DNA of 64,000 nt from Rubrivivax sp. Lineage in GTDB: Bacteria > Pseudomonadota > Gammaproteobacteria > Burkholderiales > Burkholderiaceae_C. A program made the translations under genes and the position numbers. Positions 16,674 through 25,414 of the stretch are shown in pieces (within the stretch, counting starts at the first letter, position 1; each line of letters starts with the position of its first letter). The stretch covers positions 62,001 through 126,000 of the forward strand of contig JADJHR010000001.1 of the NCBI GenBank assembly GCA_016707445.1. The letters are read 5' to 3'. The notes beneath the pieces were generated by a model. That model saw only the letters and a program-made list of their open reading frames with translations. It was not told the origin of the DNA and did no database searches.

Positions 16674-17981
16674 ATGAACGACTCTCCTGCCTTCGGGGCG
16701 CCCGCGGCCAGCGTGCCCTTGACCCTGGCCCAGGTGTTGCCGTCGAGCTGGCCGGCCCTCAACACGATGACCGTGTTCGGCCTGCTGCTGGCCTTCGGCG
16801 TCTTGGGCGGCCTGCTGGCGGCGCGTGCGCGCTGGTTGCCGTCGATCACCGGCTTCATGGTGTTCGGCCTGCTGATCGGACCCAGCGGGCTGGGCCTGCT
16901 GTCGAAGGAGGCGTTGTCCGGCGCCAGCGTGCTGGTCGACATCGCACTTGGTTTGATCCTGTTCCGGCTGGGCGTCACCTTGCATCCGACGAAGGCCCTG
17001 CGCAACAAGCCGCTGCTGGTCACCGCGCTGGCTGAAAGTTTGCTCACCTTCGGCCTCATCCTGGCCCTGATGCTGTTCATCAACGCGCCGCCGGTGGTGG
17101 CCGTGCTGGCGGCGGCGATCGCGGTGTCGTCGTCACCTGCGGTGCTGATCCATGTGTCGGAGGAACTGCACGCCAAGGGCCCCACGCTGGACCGCACCGA
17201 GTCGCTGGTGGCGGCCAACAACGTGTTGTCGTTCCTGATGTTCTCGCTGGCGCTGCCGGTGGCCCTGGTGGGTGAACGGTTCGAGCTGAAGACGGCACTG
17301 GTGCTGCCGGTCTACCAGATGCTGGGCGCCATCGTGGTCAGCGTGGCGGTGGCCTGGCTGGTGACCTCGATCGCGCGCCTGACGCGCAATGACGAGGCGC
17401 ACTTTCGCTTTGCGCTGGTGGTCGGCGCGGTCACGCTCACGCTGGGCCTGGCGCAGGCGCTGAACGTGTCGGGCCTGTTCGCGGGGCTGTCGCTGGGCAT
17501 TGCGTGCCGCTGGTTGCAGGGCCGCACCCGGTTGACGCGGGTTGAGTTCGGCGGCGGCGGCGACGTCTTCTTCATCATCCTGTTCGTCTTTGCCGGTGCC
17601 AACCTGCACCTGAAGGAAGTGATCCTGTACGGCCCGATCGCACTGGCCTTCGTGGGCGCACGCATCTTTGCCAAGCTGGGCACCGTCTACGGCTGTGGGC
17701 TGGCGTTCAGGCAGTCGCATCGCAGCGCACTGGCGTCGGGGATGATGTTGATCCCCATGGCCGGCCTGGCGATCGGGCTGGTGCAGACCACCAGCCAGCT
17801 GATGCCCGAACTGGGTGGACGGGTGGCCGCGATCGTGCTGGCCGCCGTGGCCCTGTTCGAGACCATCGGCCCGCCGCTCACGGCGCTTGCGCTCCGCTTT
17901 GCCGGTGAGGCCGGACGGGCACTGCCCGAATCCGATGGCGCCGAGACCACGGCCGCAACGTCGCCCGCAGAGCAGGCTTGA
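16674..17981 (+). CDS. Monovalent cation:proton antiporter, CPA2 family
   Basis: A 435-residue membrane protein with about 12-13 hydrophobic helices and the Na+/H+ exchanger fold (TGFMVFGLLIGPSGLGLL and VLVDIALGLILFRLGVTL near the N-terminus). It has no TrkA-N or cytosolic nucleotide-binding tail, so it is shorter than KefB/KefC and closer to NapA- or KefB-membrane-domain proteins. It probably exchanges Na+ or K+ for protons. It is divergent from the two-component genes and convergent with the flavoprotein gene at 18005. Ion choice is not readable. Confidence 0.87.
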   Translation: MNDSPAFGAPAASVPLTLAQVLPSSWPALNTMTVFGLLLAFGVLGGLLAARARWLPSITGFMVFGLLIGPSGLGLLSKEALSGASVLVDIALGLILFRLGVTLHPTKALRNKPLLVTALAESLLTFGLILALMLFINAPPVVAVLAAAIAVSSSPAVLIHVSEELHAKGPTLDRTESLVAANNVLSFLMFSLALPVALVGERFELKTALVLPVYQMLGAIVVSVAVAWLVTSIARLTRNDEAHFRFALVVGAVTLTLGLAQALNVSGLFAGLSLGIACRWLQGRTRLTRVEFGGGGDVFFIILFVFAGANLHLKEVILYGPIALAFVGARIFAKLGTVYGCGLAFRQSHRSALASGMMLIPMAGLAIGLVQTTSQLMPELGGRVAAIVLAAVALFETIGPPLTALALRFAGEAGRALPESDGAETTAATSPAEQA

Positions 17982-18004
17982 TCCCGGCGGCGCTGTGCTT
18001 GCGC

Positions 18005-19141
18005 TCATCGATACGCGCGCAGATAGCGCCACTCGAACACGCGCTTGGCCCAGTGAAACAAGCGCATCGACGGCAGCAGCACGTTGCGCTGCGGCGTGCG
18101 CCAGACCAGGGTGCCGTGCTTGAGGGTGTCGACGATGCACATCAGCTCGACCTTGAACGTGGCGTCGGCCTTGTGCCCGCGCAGGTCGCCAAGCAGGTTC
18201 TGCGCTGCCGCGGCAGCCTGCAGGTCGGCCATGTGCGCCTGCTTGGGCATCCAGTCGGGGCCTGGAAAGCTGCCCGAATCACCGACCACGTAGACACGCT
18301 GCGTGCCGGGCACGCGGCAATGCGGGTCGGCCTGAAGCAGGCCGCCGGGTGAGCGTGGCAGCGTTGTCTGGTCGAACCAGGCATTGCCGGTCATGCCGGG
18401 CATGAAGATGATCAGGTCGGCCGCAAACTCGCCGCCTGCGGTGCGCACCTTGTCGGCCTCGAAACGCTCGAGCTTGTGGCCCAGGTGCGTTCGGATGCCG
18501 CGCCGCGCCATCTCTTCGAGAAGGTACTTCACCGCCTTGGGGCCGAGCCGGTTGCCGGGTTCGGTGCTCGGGTTGAAGAAGCTCAGTTCGAAGCGCTCGC
18601 GCCGACCTTCGCGGCGCAGTTGCTCGTCGATGCCGAAGACAAACTCGAACATCGGCCCGCCGCGCACCGCCATCGGCTCGTTGGGGTTGCCGGCAAAGCC
18701 GAAGGCGATGCTGCCGCCCTGCATCTCGCGCAGCCGGTCGCGGATCTTCTCGGCCGCGGCGATGCCTTCGCAAGGCGTGATCGCATGCTCGATGCCCGGC
18801 AGCTTCTTCAGAAAGCGCCCGCCGGTGGCGATGACGAGCGCGTCGTTCTTCACATCGCCCGCCGTGGTCTGCACCAAACGGGCATCGGCAGAAAGCCCGG
18901 TCACCTCGGCGGCGTGGAACTGCACGTCCATGCGGCGCAGGAAGTTCTGCAGCGGCACGATCAGGTCCTCGCGCCGGCGCAGCCCGCTCGGGATCCAGAT
19001 GATGCCCGGCAGGTAGTGCAGCTCGGCGCGCGGCGCCACCAGCGTGATGGGCACCTGCTGGTCGCGCTTGCGAAGTTCACGGATGGTGGACAGGCCCGCG
19101 AAACCGGCGCCAAGGATGGTGATCTGATCGTGCTGGGTCAC
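18005..19141 (-). CDS. Sulfide:quinone oxidoreductase-like FAD protein
   Basis: This 378-residue flavoprotein starts at a GTG with GGAG six bases upstream. The FAD motif is ITILGAGFAGLSTIREL at the N-terminus; a second dinucleotide region contains ALVIATGGRFLKKLPG, and the late VYVVGDSGSFPG contacts FAD. The layout matches SQR/FccB or NDH-2-type membrane-associated oxidoreductases. Three cysteines (in TPCEG, PHCRV and LMCIVD) could include the redox pair that SQR uses for sulfide. A role in sulfide oxidation is therefore plausible but not proven. It stands alone with no sox genes nearby. Confidence 0.8.
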   Translation of the reverse strand: MTQHDQITILGAGFAGLSTIRELRKRDQQVPITLVAPRAELHYLPGIIWIPSGLRRREDLIVPLQNFLRRMDVQFHAAEVTGLSADARLVQTTAGDVKNDALVIATGGRFLKKLPGIEHAITPCEGIAAAEKIRDRLREMQGGSIAFGFAGNPNEPMAVRGGPMFEFVFGIDEQLRREGRRERFELSFFNPSTEPGNRLGPKAVKYLLEEMARRGIRTHLGHKLERFEADKVRTAGGEFAADLIIFMPGMTGNAWFDQTTLPRSPGGLLQADPHCRVPGTQRVYVVGDSGSFPGPDWMPKQAHMADLQAAAAAQNLLGDLRGHKADATFKVELMCIVDTLKHGTLVWRTPQRNVLLPSMRLFHWAKRVFEWRYLRAYR

Positions 19142-19469
19142 TGCAATCTCCAGGAATGAACTCGTGGGCGGCCGCCCTTGCACATCTTGCCGCGCATCAG
19201 CCGGCAGGCCCACGAGGTATACAGGATGCCCGCAGCATGACGAGCAGCGTGACGCCGGGCATCTGGCCCGGCGGCATGGGGCTGGACAGGCAAGCCCCAT
19301 GCCCTGAGGCTGGAATCGGGCATCGTCGGCCAGGGCATGATGAACCGGAACATGGCGGCAACCGCCGTGCCGACCACGCCGACGATGGGATGTGACGGTG
19401 CGACGATGCGACGAAGGCCGTGAGCGTGTGGCGCGTGCGCAGCAGCCTGCGCTGCTGGTCGCCGCGGGC
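19142..19469. other. Gap of 328 bp with no convincing gene
   Basis: This stretch lies between two minus-strand genes. Short open frames on the minus strand give fragments such as AMFRFIMPWP with scattered hydrophobic residues, but no frame keeps a known domain. It contains inverted GGGGCTTG/CAAGCCCC-like segments near 19275-19300 (CATGGGGCT and AGCCCCATG). It may hold a decayed small membrane-protein gene or only the promoter of the SQR-like gene. Confidence 0.4.
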
Positions 19470-20468
19470 TCAGGCGGTGTCGAACCGGACCAGCGTTCTG
19501 CCCGCGCTGCGGCCGGCAACCTGCGCCTCGCAGTGCGCCGGCACATCGTCGAGCCCGATCTCACGCACATGCGCGTCCAGCGCGCTCAGGTCAGGCTTCC
19601 AGTCGGACGCCAGCCGCCCCCAGAGCCGGCGCCGGACGGGCCAGGCCGCATTGGCCACGATGCCGAACATCGTCACCTGACGCAGGATGAAGGGCAGCAC
19701 GTTGGTCGAGAAGGCGATGCCCGAGGCGTTGCCCACCGAGGCCAGTTGCCCATGGTCAGACAGGCTGCGCAGCAACCACGACAACACCGACCCGCCGACG
19801 TTGTCGATGGCCGCGCCAAAGCGCCCGCGTTCCAGCGGTCGCCGGTCGTCCACGGCCGCGTCCACCAGCAAGACCTCGGACGCGCCCAGCCGCATCAAGG
19901 GCTCGACCCAGTCGGCGCGCCGGCTCAGCGCAACCGCTTCGTAGCCTGCGCGACGCAGGATCGCGAGCGCTGCCATGCCGACCGCACCGCTCGCACCGCT
20001 GACCGCGATCGCACCGGCGGCCGGCACCAGGCCCGCGGCTTCGAAGCGGTCCAGGGCCAGGGCCACGGTAAAGGCCGGCACGCCGAGCAGCGCAGCGTCC
20101 CGTGGCGTCAGGCCGGGGGGAATGGGCATCACGTGCCCGGCGGGCGCGCGAACCAGCTCCGACAGGCTGCCGTCGAAGTCGATGCCGGTCTGGAACCCGT
20201 GCACGATGACATCGCTTCCGACGGCGAATTCGGGCGACGCACTGGCCTGGACAACGCCCACCAGTTCGATGCCGGGCACCCGGGGGTAGCCCGACAGCAC
20301 CTTGGCCTTGCCGGTGACCGCCAGGCTGTCCTTGTAGTTGATGCCCGCCCATCGGGTGCGGATCAGCACATCGCCTGCCGTCAAGGCATCGAGACCCAGA
20401 GACTCGATGCGCGCTGAGGTGCCGGAAGGCGTCTGATGCACACGCAGTGCACGAAAAGTCTGGCTCAC
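19470..20468 (-). CDS. Zinc-less medium-chain reductase, AcuI/YhdH-like (acrylyl-CoA reductase family)
   Basis: A 332-residue medium-chain dehydrogenase/reductase of the YhdH/AcuI branch. The N-terminal GroES-like fold contains IRTRWAGINYKDSLAVTGKAK, nearly diagnostic for this branch. The Rossmann motif is SGASGAVGMAAL, and IDNVGGSVLSWLL follows. Known members reduce acrylyl-CoA with NADPH and detoxify reactive enoyl-CoA. It starts at GTG 20468 and is divergent from an acyl-CoA dehydrogenase gene. The shared spacer holds an IclR-like palindrome, so it probably belongs to the same acid-degradation regulon. Confidence 0.87.
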   Translation of the reverse strand: MSQTFRALRVHQTPSGTSARIESLGLDALTAGDVLIRTRWAGINYKDSLAVTGKAKVLSGYPRVPGIELVGVVQASASPEFAVGSDVIVHGFQTGIDFDGSLSELVRAPAGHVMPIPPGLTPRDAALLGVPAFTVALALDRFEAAGLVPAAGAIAVSGASGAVGMAALAILRRAGYEAVALSRRADWVEPLMRLGASEVLLVDAAVDDRRPLERGRFGAAIDNVGGSVLSWLLRSLSDHGQLASVGNASGIAFSTNVLPFILRQVTMFGIVANAAWPVRRRLWGRLASDWKPDLSALDAHVREIGLDDVPAHCEAQVAGRSAGRTLVRFDTA

Positions 20469-20537
20469 ACTGTGCCCTTTGCCTGCCGTGGTTCCAGGAC
20501 CGAGCAGACCACCCGCAGCGGTCGGGGTCCATCCATT

Positions 20538-20554
20538 GTTCCGCACAGCGAAAC
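20538..20554. promoter_or_regulatory. IclR-type operator-like palindrome, copy 1
   Basis: GTTCCGCACAGCGAAAC is an inverted repeat (7-3-7) with one mismatch. It matches 16 of 17 bases of the perfect site at 23169-23185. It lies in the divergent spacer between the AcuI-like gene and the acyl-CoA dehydrogenase gene. The IclR gene at 23228 is the obvious candidate regulator. Confidence 0.65.
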
Positions 20555-20618
20555 TGCGGCACCGAGACATGCTTCTTTGCGGCGAGCATTGCGGTTCACA
20601 TGGATCCGGAGCATCACG

Positions 20619-21842
20619 ATGCGACTCTTCAGCGATCACTACGTGCAGGCCCTCGACGCCGAAGAGCGCGTCTGGGTCGACAAGGTGCGCACCCTGTGCC
20701 GCGACACCTTGGGGCCGAAGGCGGCCGAGGTTGCCCGCGAGGACGTGTTTGCCTGGGACAATTTTCGCCTGCTGTGCCACACCGGCATCGTTGGCACGGC
20801 CTTTCCGCTGGCCTACGGTGGCACCGAGGCGCGGATGCAGCTGCGCGTCCGCTTGATCGAGGAACTGGGGCGCGTATGCAGTGCATCGGCGTCCATCATC
20901 ACCGGAACCGACCTGTCCACCCGCGCCATCGTGTCCGGCGCGTCGGACGCGATGAAGCGTGAGCTGTTGCCCGGCCTTTGCGATGGTCGCCTTCAGGCCG
21001 CGTTCGCGCTCACCGAACCGGGCGCCGGGTCTGACGTCCGGCGCCTGTCGACGACGGCACAGCTCGAGGGTGAAACCTACCTTGTCACCGGGCGAAAGAA
21101 GTTCATCACGCGCGCCAACACCGCAGACTGGCTGGTGGTGGTCGCTCGACAGGCCGGCACCGAGGCGCGCGGTACCCCCGCGCTGATTGCACTGCTGGTG
21201 CCGACCGGGGCCGAAGGCGTTCACATCAGCGAGCCCGTGGCCAAGCTCAGCTGGTACGGGGTGCCCATCTGCGAGATCGAACTGTCTTCGGTGCAAGTGC
21301 CCACAAGCTGGCGGCTGGGTGCGGTGGGCGATGGATTCGAGCTCGCGCAGGACGCCCTCGTCCGCGCGCGCATCGGTCATGCCTCGATGGCCCTCGGCCG
21401 CGCCATCGGCGCGATCGAGATCGCGGCCACGTACTGCAACGACCGCTCGGTCTTTGGTGAGCGCCTCGGTGCCAAGCAGGGGGTTCAGTGGATGCTGGCA
21501 GACCTGGCGACCCAGATCGAGGCCTCACGCGCTTTGGTCTTCAACGCCGCGGCTGCGTACGACCGGGGTGCCCCTGACGCCGCGATGATGGCGTCGATGG
21601 CCAAACTGCATGCCACGGACCTGTGCATGCGCGTGGTGACCGACGCCCTGCAGCTTGCAGGCGGGCGAGGATTTCTCAAGAACTTTCCGCTGGAGCGGTT
21701 CTTCCGCGATGCCAAGCTCAACCAGATCGGCGAGGGCTCGAGCGAGGTCCACAAGACCGTGATCGGCCGGGACCTCGTCCGCCGGGCCCGCGAGGCCGAG
21801 CGTCACCCCTGCCTGCACGACGGCTCCACCGAGCTGTACTGA
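20619..21842 (+). CDS. Acyl-CoA dehydrogenase (first copy)
   Basis: This 407-residue FAD enzyme starts at an ATG preceded by GGAG (20608-20611). Family features are AFALTEPGAGSDVRRLSTTA in the middle, with the FAD-binding serine/threonine region, then GKR-like KKFITRANTADWLVVVAR. The C-terminal IGEGSSEVHKTVIGRDLV carries the likely catalytic glutamate. It introduces a double bond next to the CoA thioester. It is about 26% longer at the N-terminus in open frame, but nothing upstream of the ATG resembles the family. The CaiB transferase gene is convergent just downstream. Confidence 0.92.
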   Translation: MRLFSDHYVQALDAEERVWVDKVRTLCRDTLGPKAAEVAREDVFAWDNFRLLCHTGIVGTAFPLAYGGTEARMQLRVRLIEELGRVCSASASIITGTDLSTRAIVSGASDAMKRELLPGLCDGRLQAAFALTEPGAGSDVRRLSTTAQLEGETYLVTGRKKFITRANTADWLVVVARQAGTEARGTPALIALLVPTGAEGVHISEPVAKLSWYGVPICEIELSSVQVPTSWRLGAVGDGFELAQDALVRARIGHASMALGRAIGAIEIAATYCNDRSVFGERLGAKQGVQWMLADLATQIEASRALVFNAAAAYDRGAPDAAMMASMAKLHATDLCMRVVTDALQLAGGRGFLKNFPLERFFRDAKLNQIGEGSSEVHKTVIGRDLVRRAREAERHPCLHDGSTELY

Positions 21843-21846
21843 AGGC

Positions 21847-21881
21847 GGAAGGCCTCTGCGCCAGCCGGCGCGCAGGCTTCC
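21847..21881. terminator. Bulged hairpin between convergent genes
   Basis: GGAAGGCCTCTGCGC pairs with GCGCGCAGGCTTCC around a short CAGCCG loop, with one or two bulges. It fills the 39-bp spacer between the acyl-CoA dehydrogenase stop and the CaiB stop, so it could end transcription from both sides. Confidence 0.5.
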
Positions 21882-23105
21882 TCAGATGACGCCCTCGTTG
21901 CGCAGCACATCGAGTTCGGCCGCACCGAGTCCGAGCTGGCCGTAGACCTCGTCGTTGTGCTGGCCCACGGCGGGGCCACTGTGCGGCACGCGGGTCGACC
22001 GCCCGACGACACGCGGCACGATGCACGGTGCCGGCACCGACCCCAGCTCGTCGTCGAGCAGTCGGATGAGCGCCTGCCGGGCCTGGAAGTGCGGGTCGGC
22101 CAGGATGTCGTCGATGCTGTAGGCCTTGCTGAACGGCACCCCGGCGGCGTTCAGCACCGCAGACGCCTCGGCATAAGGGCGCCCGGCAAACCAGTCGGCC
22201 AGGATGGCATCCAGTTCGGCGCAATGCCTGACGCGGGACGGGTTGGTCCGGAACCGGTCGTCGTCTTTGAGCGCTGCCAGGCCGAGCGAGTCACACAGGC
22301 GCCGAAAGATGGCATCCGACGAAGCGACCAGCGTGAAGTGCTGGCCGTCCGAAGACCGGTACATGTTCGACGGGGCGGTGTAGCTGGCGAGATTGCCGCT
22401 GCGCTTGCGCACGAGGCCGAGTTGCTCGCGCTCGACCGCCAGCGGCTCGAGCATGCGCATCAGGGCCTCGGTGGCCGACAGGTCGATCTCGACGGCTCGG
22501 GCTTCGGGGTCTGCCTGCAGGCGCAACAGCTCTGCCACGATGGCAAATGCACCGAACACGCCGGCCACGGTGTCGCCGATCGGGAAGTTCATGTGCAGCG
22601 GCGGACCATCGGCTTCGCCGGTCAGGTTCGTCAAGCCGCTCATTGCTTCGAAGATGCGGGCGAAGCCGGGCTTTGGGGCGTAGGGGCCGCTCTGGCCGAA
22701 GCCCGTCACACGCAGCAAGACCAGGCGCGGGTTGGCTTCGAAAAGAACGTCAGGCCCGATGCCCCAGCGTTCGAGCGTGCCCGTCCGAAAGTTCTCGACC
22801 AGCACGTCGAAGCTTGCAACCAGCTCGAGGAACAGAGCGCGTCCCTTGGGAGTGCGCACGTCCAGCGTGATGCCCTTCTTGCCGCGGTTGGTGACCTTCC
22901 AGTACAGCGGCATCCCGTCTTTCACCGGCGCCAGCGAGCGCAGCGGATCGCTGCCGTCGGGCAGTTCGAGCTTCACCACGTCGGCCCCCAGGTCGGCGCA
23001 CAACGAAGCGGCAAACGGCGCTGCCAACACGGTGGCCATGTCGAGGATGCGCACCCCCTGCAGCGGTCCGGCGGGCGCTGGATTCGATCCGGTGGCCAGA
23101 GGCAT
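21882..23105 (-). CDS. CaiB/BaiF family CoA-transferase (class III)
   Basis: A 407-residue class III CoA-transferase. The N-terminal GVRILDMATVLAAPFAASLCADLGADV is highly characteristic. NRGKKGITLDVRTPKGR and VLVENFRTGTLERWG follow. The catalytic aspartate is in PIGDTVAG (D178). It moves CoA from a donor thioester to a carboxylic acid and so activates the substrate for the acyl-CoA dehydrogenases. The gene is divergent from the IclR regulator; the spacer has a perfect palindrome. Confidence 0.94.
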   Translation of the reverse strand: MPLATGSNPAPAGPLQGVRILDMATVLAAPFAASLCADLGADVVKLELPDGSDPLRSLAPVKDGMPLYWKVTNRGKKGITLDVRTPKGRALFLELVASFDVLVENFRTGTLERWGIGPDVLFEANPRLVLLRVTGFGQSGPYAPKPGFARIFEAMSGLTNLTGEADGPPLHMNFPIGDTVAGVFGAFAIVAELLRLQADPEARAVEIDLSATEALMRMLEPLAVEREQLGLVRKRSGNLASYTAPSNMYRSSDGQHFTLVASSDAIFRRLCDSLGLAALKDDDRFRTNPSRVRHCAELDAILADWFAGRPYAEASAVLNAAGVPFSKAYSIDDILADPHFQARQALIRLLDDELGSVPAPCIVPRVVGRSTRVPHSGPAVGQHNDEVYGQLGLGAAELDVLRNEGVI

Positions 23106-23168
23106 AGCGATTCCAGGCAGTTGCAGCCGCGAAACCTTACGCGTACCGTCGCCGCCGATTCAATCAGT

Positions 23169-23185
23169 GTTTCGCACAGCGAAAC
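23169..23185. promoter_or_regulatory. IclR-type operator palindrome, copy 2 (perfect)
   Basis: GTTTCGCACAGCGAAAC is a perfect 7-bp inverted repeat with a 3-bp centre. It lies between the CaiB start (23105) and the IclR start (23228). The second copy at 20538-20554 differs at one base. Position suggests autoregulation and control of the transferase gene. Confidence 0.7.
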
Positions 23186-23227
23186 TGCTTGCTCATTGCA
23201 TTGACCCTGACCGGTGCGGCATCCATC

Positions 23228-24175
23228 ATGACTTCAACCAAGACGACAGGCCACCATGGGCGCCGCAGCGCCGGATCACCCGCTCGAGACCCGAAGACAC
23301 CCATGCCTGCCCGCACGAACACCGTCAACCGTGAAGCCCCGGGCCATCGGCCTGCGGCCGCGGTCGATGCGGTGGCGAATGCCTCTGTCCCCGGGCTGCT
23401 TGGCGTCGAAGAACTCGCCACCGACCGGCAGTTCGCAACCAATCTGGCGCGGGGCCTGGATATCCTGCGCGCGTTCACGCCGACCGACCCCATGCTGGGC
23501 AACCGCGAGATCGCCGATCGAACCGGCCTGCCGAAGGCCACGGTCTCGCGACTGACCTACACCTTGACCTTGCTTGGCTATCTGACGCGCCTTGAGAAGT
23601 TCCAGAAGTACAGGCTGGGCTCGGGCGTTCTGTCACTGGGCTACCCCTTGCTGGCCAGCCTTCAGGTTCGCCACGTCGCCCGTCCGTACATGGAGCAGAT
23701 TGCGCGCGAAACGGGGTGCACCGTCAACCTGGGCATGCGCGACCGGCTGGGCGTGGTCTATGTCGACACCATCCGCGCCGATGCGGGCAACCTGTATCAA
23801 CCCGACATCGGCAGCACCAGGCCGCTGCTGTCGACGTCGATGGGGCGTGCCCTGCTGCTGGGGGTTTCGGTGGCCGAGCGCACCGCGATCCTCAACCGCC
23901 TGAAGGTCGAGGACCCGGCGCGCTTTGCGCTCGACGTCCCGTTCTTCGAAGCCGACCACAAGCTGTTCCGGGCCCGGGGCTATTGCCACAGCGCGGGCGA
24001 CTGGCGCCGCGAGGTGCATGCCGTTGCGGTGCCGGTGCGCCAGCGCGACGAGGTCGTCGCGCTCAACTGCACGATGTCGGCCTACCGCTTGCGCAAGGGC
24101 ATGCTCGAGAAGGAGGTCGCGCCGCGCCTGCTCGAGGCGGCACTTCGCATCGAGCAGTCCAGCGGCCTGCATTGA
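23228..24175 (+). CDS. IclR-family transcriptional regulator
   Basis: About 315 residues from the ATG at 23228; an ATG at 23303 is a good alternative because the first 65 or so residues are disordered and poor in hydrophobics. The winged helix-turn-helix begins at FATNLARGLDILRAFTP and contains NREIADRTGLPKATVSRLTYTL. The effector domain has VNLGMRDRLGVVYVDT and STSMGRALL. IclR proteins sense aromatic or aliphatic acids or keto acids. It is placed between the CaiB and second acyl-CoA dehydrogenase genes, with a matching palindrome in front of it and at 20538. Confidence 0.93.
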   Translation: MTSTKTTGHHGRRSAGSPARDPKTPMPARTNTVNREAPGHRPAAAVDAVANASVPGLLGVEELATDRQFATNLARGLDILRAFTPTDPMLGNREIADRTGLPKATVSRLTYTLTLLGYLTRLEKFQKYRLGSGVLSLGYPLLASLQVRHVARPYMEQIARETGCTVNLGMRDRLGVVYVDTIRADAGNLYQPDIGSTRPLLSTSMGRALLLGVSVAERTAILNRLKVEDPARFALDVPFFEADHKLFRARGYCHSAGDWRREVHAVAVPVRQRDEVVALNCTMSAYRLRKGMLEKEVAPRLLEAALRIEQSSGLH

Positions 24176-24197
24176 AGCCTGATGGGGACGAAGCAAC

Positions 24198-25388
24198 ATG
24201 ATCCGAGATGCCGAGCGACTGAATGCCCTGCTGAGCGACATCCACCACTTCATCACGGCGGAATGCATGCCGCTGGAAGAGGACATCGACCGCAGCGGCG
24301 TGCTGCCTGACGGCCTGGTCCAGCGCATGCGACAGCTGGGCCTGTTCGGCCACAGCATTCCTGAAGCCTACGGTGGCGCGGGCCTCACTTGCGAAGAGCT
24401 CAGCTGCGTGAACATGGTGGTGTCGCAGGCGGCTACAGTCTTTCGTGCCCGCTTCGGCGGCAACACCGGCATCGCATCAGAGGCCCTGGTGGTCGATGGC
24501 ACCGACGTGCAGAAGCGCGCCTACCTGCCCCGTCTGGCCAGTGGCGAGTGGACCGGCTGCTTTGCTCTGACCGAGCCCGAAGCGGGTTCGGATGCCACGG
24601 CCTTGCGCACCACGGCCGAGCGCGACGGCGACCATTTCGTCTTGAATGGTCGCAAGTGCTACATCACCAATGCACCGCTGGCCGATCTGTTCACCGTCTT
24701 CGCGCGCACCGACCCCGACGCGCCCGGTGCACGTGGTGTGTCGGCGTTTCTCATCGAGCGCGGCACGCCCGGTCTGAGCACGCCGCCCGAGATGGGCAAG
24801 ATGGGGCAGCATGGCTCGCCGGTGGGTGAGGTCGTGCTCGAGAACTGCCGGGTTGCTGCGGCGTCGGTGCTGGGTGGCGAGCTGGGCCGGGGTTTTCGCA
24901 GTGCGATGAAGGCGCTGAACAAGCAGCGCATCAATCTGGCCGGGCTGTGTGTCGGGCCGGCCATGCGGCTGGTCGACGAGATGCTGAAACGCGCCCAGGC
25001 GCGGCGACAGTTCGGCCGGCCCATCGCCGACTTCCAGCTCGTGCAGCAACTGATTGCCGACAGCGCCACCGAAGTGCAGGCGGCCAAGGCGCTGGTGCTC
25101 GAGACCTCGCGTCGCCGTGACCGCGGTGAAGACGTGACGATGGAGGCCTCGATGTGCAAGCTGTTTGCGTCGGAGATGTGCAATCGCGTTGCAGACCGTG
25201 CCGTGCAGGTGTTCGGCGGCAGCGGCTACGAGGCCGGCAACGTGGCCGAGCGCTTTTTCCGTGATGTGCGCCTGTTCCGGCTTTACGAAGGCACCTCGCA
25301 GATCCATCAGCTCAACATCGCGAAGCAGTTGCTGTCGCAGCCCGCGTTGCGCCCATCGCATCATCAGATGCATCAACCCTCGGCTTGA
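24198..25388 (+). CDS. Acyl-CoA dehydrogenase (second copy)
   Basis: This 396-residue enzyme starts 22 bp after the IclR gene. The central FALTEPEAGSDATALRTTA and KCYITNAPLADLFTVFAR match the family. The QVFGGSGYEAGNVAERFFRD region and C-terminal RLYEGTSQIHQLNIAKQLL are canonical, with the catalytic glutamate in YEGTS. It is closer to classical medium- or short-chain dehydrogenases than the copy at 20619. Two different dehydrogenases in one regulon suggest two oxidation steps or branched and straight-chain forms of the substrate. Confidence 0.94.
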   Translation: MIRDAERLNALLSDIHHFITAECMPLEEDIDRSGVLPDGLVQRMRQLGLFGHSIPEAYGGAGLTCEELSCVNMVVSQAATVFRARFGGNTGIASEALVVDGTDVQKRAYLPRLASGEWTGCFALTEPEAGSDATALRTTAERDGDHFVLNGRKCYITNAPLADLFTVFARTDPDAPGARGVSAFLIERGTPGLSTPPEMGKMGQHGSPVGEVVLENCRVAAASVLGGELGRGFRSAMKALNKQRINLAGLCVGPAMRLVDEMLKRAQARRQFGRPIADFQLVQQLIADSATEVQAAKALVLETSRRRDRGEDVTMEASMCKLFASEMCNRVADRAVQVFGGSGYEAGNVAERFFRDVRLFRLYEGTSQIHQLNIAKQLLSQPALRPSHHQMHQPSA

Positions 25389-25414
25389 CCCCCACAACGA
25401 TCTGGAGACCCGAC

